A stretch of 64,000 nucleotides of DNA, from NCBI RefSeq assembly GCF_008710135.1, contig NZ_VYKK01000005.1:62001-126000 (forward strand). The letters are read 5' to 3'. The notes under the pieces are model-generated. The model ran no database searches. It was not told where the DNA came from and saw nothing but the letters and a program-made list of their open reading frames with translations. Positions 55,762-63,126 of this stretch are shown piece after piece. Every line of letters starts with the position of its first letter. Positions within the stretch are counted from its first letter, which is position 1. The translations under genes were made by a program, and so were the position numbers. The stretch is from Paenibacillus spiritus. Its GTDB lineage: Bacteria; Bacillota; Bacilli; Paenibacillales; Paenibacillaceae.

Positions 55762-56264
55762 CAAAGATTATAGATTTAACCGCACCAATTGATAAATATG
55801 GAGGGAAAGTGGGGGTTTTCAAATTAAAATCACATATTAAAGAATACTATGAGATTATTCATGAATATTTATTTGGTATTATTACGCCCTTTTCTCCAGA
55901 TTTCAAAAAGCATGCTTATTTACAGTCACCGTTTGAAATGGTTTATGTTATCGCTGAGTGTATTCAACTTACATTCAGTACTTTTAATGGTAAGTTGATG
56001 AAAGTGACCGTTTTAGAAGGGTATAAAGGTTATTTTAAAGGTATTATTAATATCGGAATGAGTGTTACAGAATTAAAAAATTTAGAACCAGCACTAGTGT
56101 ATGATGAACAAGCTGAGTGCTATAAGTACTCAGGGTTGAAGGGACTTTCTATAATTTGTGATCCGTATGATAGGTTTATTGAATCAATTTCAATATATAT
56201 CGAAGAATGGGACGAAGAGGAAGATTTTTATAAAATAGAAAAAATAAAGAAGGGGGAATGGTAA
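55758..56264 (+). CDS. candidate immunity protein for the RHS toxin
   Basis: 168 residues from ATG 55758, coupled to the toxin stop by ATGA with GAGAGGGG upstream; ATG 55746 is in frame but lacks a site. Cytoplasmic, acidic C-terminus, no TM. VLEGYKGYFKGIINIGMSVTELKNLEP followed by YKYSGLKGLSIICDPYD resembles small immunity proteins that I cannot place in a named family. Position immediately after the toxin tip, and the AT-rich composition shared with it, support the immunity role. A terminator follows. Confidence 0.75.
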   Translation: MTKIIDLTAPIDKYGGKVGVFKLKSHIKEYYEIIHEYLFGIITPFSPDFKKHAYLQSPFEMVYVIAECIQLTFSTFNGKLMKVTVLEGYKGYFKGIINIGMSVTELKNLEPALVYDEQAECYKYSGLKGLSIICDPYDRFIESISIYIEEWDEEEDFYKIEKIKKGEW

Positions 56265-56303
56265 AGTAATGCACCAATTCTTAAGGATTTAATAATTTTT
56301 TAA

Positions 56304-56339
56304 CCACATTTGGGTTTTATACTCAATGTGGTTTTTTTT
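56304..56339 (+). terminator. terminator of the RHS toxin-immunity operon
   Basis: CCACATT-N14-AATGTGG stem followed by eight T residues. Confidence 0.88.
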
Positions 56340-56340
56340 A

Positions 56341-57553
56341 GAGGAACTGATTCGATAACAAGCCGTCTGCCTTTCCTTAACTGCTTAAGGAACTGAAGAA
56401 GTACACCAGGAAGGGCTTGTCCGTAGTCTATGGACTGGAGGATGTCGGAGGTTACGGTAGAGGACTTGCCGTGTATCTAAAAGACAATCGTTGCTGGGTG
56501 AAGGAAGTGAACGCAAAGCTCGCTAACGCCAGACGAAAAAGCCATAGGACCGTTCAGAAGTCGGATAGCTGGGATGCGGAATGTGTTGCCAAGGTGCTCA
56601 GAGACGAGTTGGAGCGCCTGCCAGATGCTCAGCCTGTTGATCTGTTCTGGGCGATTAGCCAGCTTGTGACGCAGCGGAAATGGTTGGCTAACAGTTTAAC
56701 GGAAACGGTAAAAAAGATGCATCAGCAGATTAGCTATTCCTATCCCAGTTACAAAAAGTTCTTCTCTGAAGTAGAGGGGAAAACGGCGCTTGCCTTCTGG
56801 GAGACCTACCCATCACCGTATACCTTGAAGGACACGTCAGAGGAAGCCCTTGCTGCCTTCTTGCGAAAGCACAGCAACAATGGAATGTCTCATAAGAAAG
56901 CAAATCAAATTCTGACTCTGATCGACGCAGATGGAGAAACGTATCGGGATTTTCAGGATTCAAGAGATTCAGTTGTGGTGAGTCAAGTGGAATCCGCTCG
57001 GTTTTTTCAAGAACAATTGGTCAGTATCGAGGGTAAGATTGAGCATTTGATGCAGCAGCTTGGCTTCCAGCTTGAATCCATGACAGGGATCAATGTGGTG
57101 ACAGCAGCCAAGCTTGTGGCAGAGATTGGCGATATTCACCGCTTCTCTTCCTCTGATAAGCTTGCCCGATTTGCTGGAATTGCACCTGTAACGGTTGGTT
57201 CAGGAAACAAGTCACGAAATTTCAAGAGTAAGCAGGGCAATCGGGAATTGCATGATATTATCAAGAGTCTTGCAATTCGTCAGATTGGTGTCACCCGTAC
57301 CAAGAGAGAACCAAAGAATGCCTATTTTCATGCTTATTATGAGCGAAAGATAGCAGAGGGGAAGACGAAGCAACAAGCGTTGGTCTGCTTAATGAGGAAG
57401 CTGGTAAATATCATCTACGTCATGATGAAGAAAAAGTCAGCCTACGTGATGCCGAATACACCTGCACAGCAGGCGGGATGATAGAATGGGTGGTAGCTGG
57501 GAGTGCTTTCTCAGTTGCCACCTTCTTTATTCAAAGCGCCGCTTTATAAACTA
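56341..57553 (+). mobile_element. IS110-type element, right part only
   Basis: Contains the truncated transposase and 72 bp of right end (57482-57553). The right end has a hairpin GGTGG...CCACC (57489-57522) followed by TTCTTTATT, then AAAGC-GCC-GCTTT (57533-57545), and ends TATAAACTA directly against GGATACG of an RHS core. The left boundary is not seen. Confidence 0.75.
56351..57481 (+). pseudogene. IS110-family transposase, 5'-truncated with a nonsense codon
   Basis: Readable from FDNKPSAFP, then TAA at 56378, then LLKELKKYTRKG and an open frame of 354 codons from TTG 56417. YGLEDVGGYGRGLAVYL is the second acidic motif of the DEDD (RuvC-like) domain, and the C-terminal Transposase_20 domain has MTGINVVTAAKLVAEIG and GIAPVTVGSGNKSRN with the catalytic Ser. 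The first Asp segment (usually GIDVAK) and the left non-coding end are absent, so this copy is unlikely to move by itself. TTG 56417 has no ribosome binding site. Confidence 0.85.
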
Positions 57554-57554
57554 G

Positions 57555-58244
57555 GATACGGTTGAGGGACAGATTGATAATCCGCTGAGTTTGAATTTGT
57601 ATACGTATGTGGAGAATAATCCGTTAGTTTATTTTGACCCAACTGGACACTATAAAGATTCAGATAATTCTGAATTGAGGAGTATTTTAGCACCTTTGAC
57701 TCAAGCCTATAATGTAGCGAGAAATGCCGGTAATAAACAAGCTATGATTGATGCTGAGAAGATGGCAGATGCTATAAGAGTCCAATACTATATTTGCTCG
57801 AATGAAGGTTATTGCACAAAAAGCAAATCCCTTCTGCCAAAAGATATTAAGTATACTGACAATACGTATGATATGCTTATGGAGTCGAAATATGGAAATA
57901 CACATGAGGTGCCGTTGATTGAAGACCCAACATTCTTTTTAGTTGATGGATCAGCAGCCTTAGGGAAATTACTAATAAAAAAAGTGACTACAGGAATAGC
58001 TTCTGGCATTGTAAGGGGATTAGGTGCCGAAGATGGTTTTTTAAAACTTGATCTTCAACTCTTTGCAAAAAAAGATTTGAAGATGGTTAATGATGCAGCA
58101 AAAAGTGTTGGAGTAGATAGGGATGCCTTCGGAGAATATATCCATGAGTTAAAACAAGCTTTTGGCATGCGTGCCAATCAAAACTTTACTTATCAAGAGT
58201 TGATAGAGTATGCAAAAGAGCTTAAAAACGCTATGGGCAAATGA
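57555..58244 (+). pseudogene. displaced RHS C-terminal toxin cassette 1 (no start)
   Basis: An open frame of 229 codons that begins inside an RHS core: DTVEGQIDNPLSLNLYTYVENNPLVYFDPTGH, preceded by an in-frame TAG formed at the IS110 junction (57552-57554). After DPTGH comes the same linker type as in the intact toxin (AEKMADAIRVQYY, PKDIKYTDN), then LDLQLFAKKDLKM and a helical C-terminal domain of about 60 residues. There is no ribosome binding site or sensible start, so it is probably silent. It is an orphan tip like those found downstream of rhs and cdiA genes. Toxin type not recognised. Confidence 0.82.
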
Positions 58245-58257
58245 TAGGGGGATAAAC

Positions 58258-58656
58258 TTGAAGGGTGAATTTTCATTTGTTACTGTCGATGATTCTATAA
58301 ACTTTGATGAAATGAGTAAGGATATAAATTTGGTTCCAAGCAGGGTTATCAGAAAAGGAGAAATGGTTGGTTATACTAAACAAAAGGCACCTTTTGATGT
58401 CTGGTCCTTTAGCATTAAATTTGATAAAGGAGAAGATATATCAAGCACTCTGGAGCAATTGTTACAGCTATTGATTTCAAGAAGTGAAGCTATTAAAGCA
58501 TTGTCCAAACAGTATAAACAAGTTCGCATTGATTTGTACTTGAGGTCTGAATACGGACAGTTGGGAATTGAATTTACAAAGGAAAGTTTTGATAAACTAG
58601 CTCAGTTAGGGATTGGAATGGACATCCATATTCTTTCCTTCGGTAAAGCTGATTAA
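58258..58656 (+). CDS. DUF4279-type immunity protein
   Basis: 132 residues from TTG 58258 with AGGGGGA 5 nt upstream, 13 bp after the orphan toxin stop. FSFVTVDDSINFDEMSKDINLVPSRVIRKGEM, then WSFSIKFDKGEDISSTLEQLLQLL and YGQLGIEFTKESFDKLAQLGIGMDIHILSF match the DUF4279 pattern often found next to polymorphic toxins. It has its own start, so it could be expressed and protect against kin carrying the cassette 1 tip. A decayed second copy lies at 62646-63010. Confidence 0.85.
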   Translation: MKGEFSFVTVDDSINFDEMSKDINLVPSRVIRKGEMVGYTKQKAPFDVWSFSIKFDKGEDISSTLEQLLQLLISRSEAIKALSKQYKQVRIDLYLRSEYGQLGIEFTKESFDKLAQLGIGMDIHILSFGKAD

Positions 58657-58700
58657 TCTTATACTCCATTTTTAAGTTTAATTATTGTTTAAATTATGAG

Positions 58701-58855
58701 AAAACTGGAACATCATTTACGCTATGGTGAAGACAAAATCAGCTTATATGATGCCGAATACACCTGTACAACAGGCAGGATGATAGAATGGGTGGTAGCT
58801 GGGATTGCATTCTCAGTTGCCACCTTCTTTATTCAAGGCTCCGCTTTATAAACTG
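58701..58855 (+). mobile_element. IS110 right-end remnant 2
   Basis: Matches the last codons of the transposase (GATGCCGAATACACCTG etc.) and the complete 72-bp right end including both hairpins, ending TATAAACTG before GGATACG. Confidence 0.88.
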
Positions 58856-58970
58856 GGATACGTATGAGGGGCAGATTGATAATCCACTATCGTTGAATTT
58901 GTATACTTATGTGCAGAATAATCCGTTGCTGTATAGGGATCCTAGCGGGCATATGTCAGAACCTTTATGA
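58856..58970 (+). pseudogene. RHS core fragment 2
   Basis: Codes DTYEGQIDNPLSLNLYTYVQNNPLLYRDPSGH, then MSEPL and a stop. The core motif PLLYRDPSGH keeps the PxxxxDPxG form. The toxin tip continues in another frame. Confidence 0.85.
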
Positions 58971-58971
58971 G

Positions 58972-59456
58972 GTACACGAACTAAGATACTTACTGAATGA
59001 TGCTATTAATAAAAACCTCAATAAAGGAAGTGAACTTTATCAAGCATAGCATGATAAAATATGGGAACGATACGGCTTTGCATCCTTTTTGGATACCAAT
59101 CGGTACAATTACTTATTTGGTTTATTGACAGGAACAAGTGCTTACGAGAACAGCGTAGGAAACGCAAGCTGGCAAGAGAAGAGTTAATCACTGTGTTTTA
59201 TGAAGCAAAAGAGTCAGAGTATGTCGCAATATTTGCTTTAGGAATGGCAGGTTGCTTAGGTGGCGGGAATTCTAATGTTTCTAAGGGTATTGGTAAACCT
59301 CTAACTACTAGTCAGCTTGGGTTAAAAGACGGAATGAAAATGAAGATAAATGATGTACTTGAAAATGCTGAGAAGTTTTTAGGTCAAGGATACAAAGATA
59401 TATGGGGAATCGTAACCCAGGTAATAAAACTACAAGAATTTCCTTGTTTCTTTTGA
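58972..59456 (+). pseudogene. decayed toxin tip of cassette 2
   Basis: Frame 1 (58972-59187) reads VHELRYLLNDAINKNLNKG, a TAG, then WERYGFASFLDTNRYNYLFGLLTGTSAYENSVGNASWQ. The sense continues one frame over as REELITVFYEAKESEYVAIFALGMAG and ends LTTSQLGLKDGMKM..VLENAEKFLGQGYKD. Two frame changes and one nonsense codon show that it is dead. The end resembles the start of a known RHS tip type, but I cannot name it. No gene is seen in 59457-59609. Confidence 0.65.
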
Positions 59457-59609
59457 TATGCAAAAAATTGCTTGATAGCAATCCCTGAGTAACACAATTA
59501 ATATATTTTTAATTCAGTATAAAAAGTTAACTTTTACGAAGAGTTCAAGATGGCGACATGCGTGCTTTGATTATTATCTTCAAGAGATCAATAAATGAAA
59601 GGAGAAAAA

Positions 59610-59849
59610 ATGAATTCTGAATATTGTAATGTCTGTGGGCTTAAGTTAGATGAAATTCCATCTTCTTTTGATATATGTCCGTGTTGTGGGGTCATGTGGG
59701 GATATGAAGATCAAAATAAAAGATCATTGATGAAATTTAGAGAAGAATGGATTGAAAAGGGTTGTAAATGGTTTGATGAGGAGGAACGACCTAATAAGTG
59801 GGATGCGAAAGTTCAATTAGCACAAATAGGAATTTACATTTACGTTTAG
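59610..59849 (+). CDS. zinc-ribbon-like small protein, immunity candidate
   Basis: 79 residues from ATG 59610 (AAAGGAG 6 nt upstream). Two Cys pairs, CNVCG and CPCCG, suggest a zinc ribbon; then FREEWIEKGCKWF and PNKWDAKVQLAQIGIY. Proteins of this pattern are common near polymorphic toxins. The stop codon abuts IS110 remnant 3, so the C-terminus may have been altered by that junction. Confidence 0.65.
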   Translation: MNSEYCNVCGLKLDEIPSSFDICPCCGVMWGYEDQNKRSLMKFREEWIEKGCKWFDEEERPNKWDAKVQLAQIGIYIYV

Positions 59850-59922
59850 TAATAGAATGGGTGGTAGATGGGACATCTCCTGTTTGCCACCTTCTTTATT
59901 CAAAGCCTCGCTTTCTAAACTA
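59850..59922 (+). mobile_element. IS110 right-end remnant 3
   Basis: AATAGAATGGGTGGTAG through TTTCTAAACTA; both hairpins are recognisable but diverged. It is followed by GGATACGTATGA of the RHS core, which then breaks off into unrelated AT-rich sequence. Confidence 0.82.
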
Positions 59923-59951
59923 GGATACGTATGAAATTTATGGGGGTAAAT

Positions 59952-60065
59952 ATGCAATATTTTACTCGGATTTTCTTTGAAAAAGAGGTTTATTTTGGGT
60001 ATGAGGAGGACAAAAAACTAAACCAGTTATGGGAGGAAGCTCATGAAAAATATCAACAACATTAA
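59952..60065 (+). CDS. short open frame, possible tip or immunity remnant
   Basis: 37 codons from ATG 59952 with GGGGG upstream: MQYFTRIFFEKEVYFGYEEDK then QLWEEAHEKYQQH. It overlaps the start of the next gene by 23 nt. Probably the end of a broken gene; the evidence is weak. Confidence 0.3.
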   Translation: MQYFTRIFFEKEVYFGYEEDKKLNQLWEEAHEKYQQH

Positions 60066-60400
60066 AAAAACTTCAACATAAGATATCAAAAAAGCTATAT
60101 AAAGTAATTGAAAAGAACGAGTTGCATGATGCTACTTTTAAAAAGATAGAAATGGAATATACCAAGAGAGGAAGTTTTCCAGTTGATATTAATCTTTACT
60201 TAGACAGAAAACGAATAAAATATAAGGGGGTAAGAAATCTCATTACAGATATTCACAAGGGAACGGAAGGTAGTAATAAAGGCCTCGGTGATTGTATTAT
60301 TACTGAATTGCTTGAGATAGACTATAATTATTTTTCACACGAGTTATTGTTTTCTACTGGGGCTATAATACATATTGAATCCAAAAAAGTAATCATTTAG
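60043..60400 (+). pseudogene. immunity-like gene frameshifted in an A7 run
   Basis: ATG 60043 has GGGAGG 6 nt upstream and reads MKNINNIKK, then a stop after seven A residues (60064-60070). With six A residues it would continue KLQHKISKKLYKVIEKNELHD and on to a 118-residue protein ending in AIIHIESKKVII. The frame from 60122 on is intact. Loss of function, slippage-tolerant expression or a sequencing error are all possible. Confidence 0.6.
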
Positions 60401-60420
60401 TTTCATAATTACAAAACCCA

Positions 60421-60544
60421 AGACGAAATCAGTTTATGTGATGCCGAATACATCTGTACAGCAGGCGGGGTGATAAAGTGATGGCAGCTGAGAATGTTTT
60501 CTCTGTTGCCGCCTTTTTTATTCAAAGCTCCGCTTAATAAACTA
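60421..60544 (+). mobile_element. IS110 right-end remnant 4
   Basis: Starts in the transposase tail (GTGATGCCGAATACATCTGTACAG), includes both hairpins with several base changes, and ends TAATAAACTA against GGATATG. Confidence 0.85.
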
Positions 60545-60744
60545 GGATATGTTGTTTGAATTTGTATACGTATGTTGGCAATAATCCCTTAATAACTAGT
60601 TCTTTCTTTGAAACTTTAACTGACAGAACTGCTGAGTTCACTCATGTCGACCCTTTTATCTTTAAGAACGGGACACTTATAATTTATCTTGAACATTTAG
60701 AGGAGTTCTATAAAATTATACAGGCAATTAATCCTAAATATTAA
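60545..60744 (+). pseudogene. RHS core fragment 4 fused to a short tip remnant
   Basis: The core is deleted between GGATATG and TTGAATTTG, then codes NLYTYVGNNPL and jumps to SSFFETLTDRTAEFTHVDPFIF..LEHLEEFYKIIQAINPKY. DPTGH is lost. Confidence 0.6.
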
Positions 60745-60761
60745 TATTAGGAGAATTATAT

Positions 60762-61078
60762 ATGCTTAAACTGAATGTAATAGTGACTTTTAGTTCGGAT
60801 AAACTTTCACACAACCTGAGTACCAGAAATATTCTTAGACCGGGAGTAAACTTTGGAAACAACTTATTATTCTCAGGAACAATTATTACTAAACCGGACG
60901 TAGGAGAATTAGTAAGAGATATTCAATATTCAGTGTCGATTGAACTTCCAACTATTGATAAAGACTCTTTTGAATATATTAAGACCTAGCCAAAGTTGGT
61001 GATAATATCACTCTTCAACTCGCTTCAAAAATATTAGGGCAAGGATTCATCGAAAGCTACACTTTCGAAAGTGAGTAA
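60762..61078 (+). pseudogene. frameshifted small gene, immunity candidate
   Basis: ATG 60762 with AGGAG upstream codes 75 residues (MLKLNVIVTFSSDK ... SFEYIKT) and stops. One frame over, the sense continues LAKVGDNITLQLASKILGQGFIESYTFESE to TAA 61076. A one-base change near 60987 would rejoin the two parts into a protein of about 105 residues. Family not recognised. Confidence 0.55.
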
Positions 61079-61170
61079 TGAAAGTGGCCACAGGCGTGTT
61101 CAAGTGCGTATACTTTGTGAACAGTTGATAATAGCAAAATAGACAGTGGTTACTTCATGAATATTCAATT

Positions 61171-61241
61171 GGAAAATAGGTGGAAATTGAGAAATCCCTC
61201 TCAGTTGCCACCTTCTCTTTTAAAGCTCCGCTTTATAAACT
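61171..61241 (+). mobile_element. IS110 right-end remnant 5
   Basis: The most diverged copy: GGAAAATAGGTGG ... CTCAGTTGCCACC, then TAAAGCTCCGCTTTATAAACTG, joined to CGTATGAGGGGCAG of the RHS core. The 90 bp before it (61079-61170) shows nothing that I can assign. Confidence 0.78.
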
Positions 61242-61539
61242 GCGTATGAGGGGCAGATAAGCAACCTGTTAATATATATGTGAGCAATAATCTGCTGATC
61301 TAAACGGACCCCACGGGGCATGCCCAAGGTTTAGGGTAGCGGGGAAGTGACACCCGCTGATAAAGCAGAAGTAAGTCTTACACAAAAAGTTGGGCAGTGG
61401 ATTAAGGTAATAGTTAAGAGAAGGAAAAGTTTTAAAGGCCGCTTCAAAAATAATAGGCGGTGCAGAGTATAAACTAGTTGGAAATAATACAGTTGTAAAA
61501 TTCACTAACAGAAAACATTTTAGAGTAATACCGACTTAA
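61242..61539 (+). pseudogene. RHS core fragment 5 and decayed tip
   Basis: CGTATGAGGGGCAGAT, then a degenerate core with ATATATGTGAGCAATAATC and GACCCCACGGGGCATG (DPTGH in broken frames). A tip end codes ASKIIGGAEYKLVGNNTVVKF to TAA 61537. Several frame breaks. Confidence 0.6.
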
Positions 61540-61661
61540 CTGGATACGAAGTGCTGCAGAACAATTTTTTATAAGGAACTTAAATTCATTTTGTATATCA
61601 CACTAAGACAAGACAAAGCAATTTGATGACCTTAAGTTCAAGTAAAAAGGCGGATGGAAAG

Positions 61662-62044
61662 ATGGATGATAAGAATAGAATGATTAGTACCGAAAACTAT
61701 TGTACGACAATGGAATATTTGTATAAAGTTGAAGGGTATTTAACTCTAACTATCGGCGTTAAGTCTGGAGTATTCATGGGAAAGTCGAATTTTTGTATTT
61801 CAGAGGAACAGCTTGAAATTTTTATTGATTCTCTTAATGAGATTAATTTGAGACTTTCGGGAGACTTTAGAATGGATGATTATGATTCGGACGCTCATAT
61901 CATCTTTGAAGCAACAAAGTTAGGAAATGTTGTTGTCACGGGTCAATTGGAGGAAGTCATGAAGAACACAGTATGCGGTTCAAGTTTACTTCTGACCAAA
62001 CAATATTTGAGGGGCTTGTGCAACTGCTTGAATCTCTAATATAA
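61662..62044 (+). pseudogene. WapI/DUF6228-like immunity gene with one-base deletion
   Basis: From ATG 61662 (AAAGGCGG upstream): YLYKVEGYLTLTIGVKSG, LEIFIDSLNEINLRLSG, AHIIFEATKLGNVVVTGQLEE, as in WapI-type immunity proteins. After codon 61953 the frame is lost. Shifting at GT/CAT (61956-61958) restores HEEHSMRFKFTSDQTIFEGLVQLLESLI, the usual DQT-containing end of that family. As it stands, translation runs on in the wrong frame to 62039. Confidence 0.72.
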
Positions 62045-62189
62045 GCGTAACCAAAAAATAAGATGAACTTAACGCCCACTATCCCCGTATGAGATAATTT
62101 CAAAACCCCTGTACTTACAATTCATATCAGTTAATCAAGCAAGAAGGCAAAACGAAGGTGCTCAGAGATGAAGGATAGGAGGAACTTAT

Positions 62190-62594
62190 TTGACTTTATT
62201 TGAAGAGCTAGTGAACTTATTAGGCAACAATGTGGAGATTGCGACGATTGAAGGGACCGAGAAGTTGTTTCAAGCTTTTGTGGAAAAGTATCCAGTTACA
62301 AGGTGGGGAAGAATAGATTGGGGTGTTCTGAAGGAAAAATACGAAACCGCTTCAATAGAAGGGGCAGCGGAAATTATCGATACCAAACTTAAAAACAGTC
62401 GTCTGCAAAAAGTAAACGTACTTTGGAATTACTCAGATGCACCAAGTGTCCAGGTCGAACTCGATCAAGTAATTAATTTTATAGATGATTTTATCACGGT
62501 AGGATCGGATACCTGGATAGTAGGTTTAGATTTCTCGTTTGTTATTGAATTTTTTCATGAAGGAGAAATTACACTGGGATTCTTGTCACTTTGA
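62190..62594 (+). CDS. small acidic protein, immunity candidate
   Basis: 134 residues from TTG 62190 with AGGAGG 7 nt upstream. Acidic, no TM. DWGVLKEKYETASIEGAAEII and WIVGLDFSFVIEFFHEGEITLGFL are typical of small immunity proteins, but I do not recognise the family. It has no toxin partner in front. In the 145 bp upstream, AAGGTGCTCAGAGATGA (62144-62170 area) matches a short piece of the IS110 transposase gene, hinting at another old junction. Confidence 0.6.
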   Translation: MTLFEELVNLLGNNVEIATIEGTEKLFQAFVEKYPVTRWGRIDWGVLKEKYETASIEGAAEIIDTKLKNSRLQKVNVLWNYSDAPSVQVELDQVINFIDDFITVGSDTWIVGLDFSFVIEFFHEGEITLGFLSL

Positions 62595-62645
62595 TAAAGC
62601 GTTATGAGCTAGTAATAAGAATACAGCACTTACCGTCAAAACCAA

Positions 62646-63010
62646 TTATCGTCGATAATTCTAAAAACTTTGATGAAAGGAGTAAGAGTATAAATTTGGT
62701 TCAAGCAGGCTTGTCAGAAAAGGAGAAAGGATTGGTTAGACTAAACAAAAGGCACCGTTTGATATCTGGTCCTTTAGCATTAAATTTGATAAAGAAGAAG
62801 ATATGTCAAGCACTCTGGAGCAATTGTTACAGCTGTTGATTTCAAGAACTGAAGTTATTAGAGCATTGTCCAAGAAGTATAAACAAGTTCGTTTGGAGTT
62901 GTACTTAAGGTCGGAATACGGACAATTGGGGATAGAGTTTACAAAGGAAAATTTGGATAAACTAGCTCAATTCTGAATTGGAATGGAAGTCCATATTTTA
63001 TCCAGAAGGA
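62646..63010 (+). pseudogene. decayed second copy of the DUF4279 immunity gene
   Basis: DNA aligns over its length with 58300-58656 (for example TCAAGCACTCTGGAGCAATT and TATAAACAAGTTCG are shared) but carries frame breaks near 62690-62740 and a stop at CTCAATTCTGA. It no longer codes a complete protein. Confidence 0.82.
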
Positions 63011-63062
63011 AGGCAATGTCCGAAAATTGCTCCTTCCTTCAGATATACTTATTCACGCAGCA

Positions 63063-63112
63063 CGAATACCCCGGCACCCCGGCGTATCTCTGCGAGGCTG
63101 CCGGGGTATTCG
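63063..63112 (+). terminator. hairpin closing the accessory region
   Basis: 14-bp perfect arms CGAATACCCCGGCA and TGCCGGGGTATTCG around a GC-rich loop, followed by TCTTTCCC on the plus strand. It lies between the decayed immunity gene and the convergent CBS gene. Confidence 0.55.
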
Positions 63113-63126
63113 TCTTTCCCTTCGTA

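Noticed and set aside
57482-57553. Bridge RNA encoded in the right end of the IS110 element
   Set aside because: Only 72 bp separate the stop codon from the element end, and no guide-loop-like structure matching the RHS core was seen; the guide RNA was more likely in the missing left end.
58740-60560. Repeated GGTGG...CCACC units considered as a CRISPR array
   Set aside because: Spacing is irregular (hundreds of bp) and the units are the right end of one IS110 element, adjoining transposase codons in two copies.
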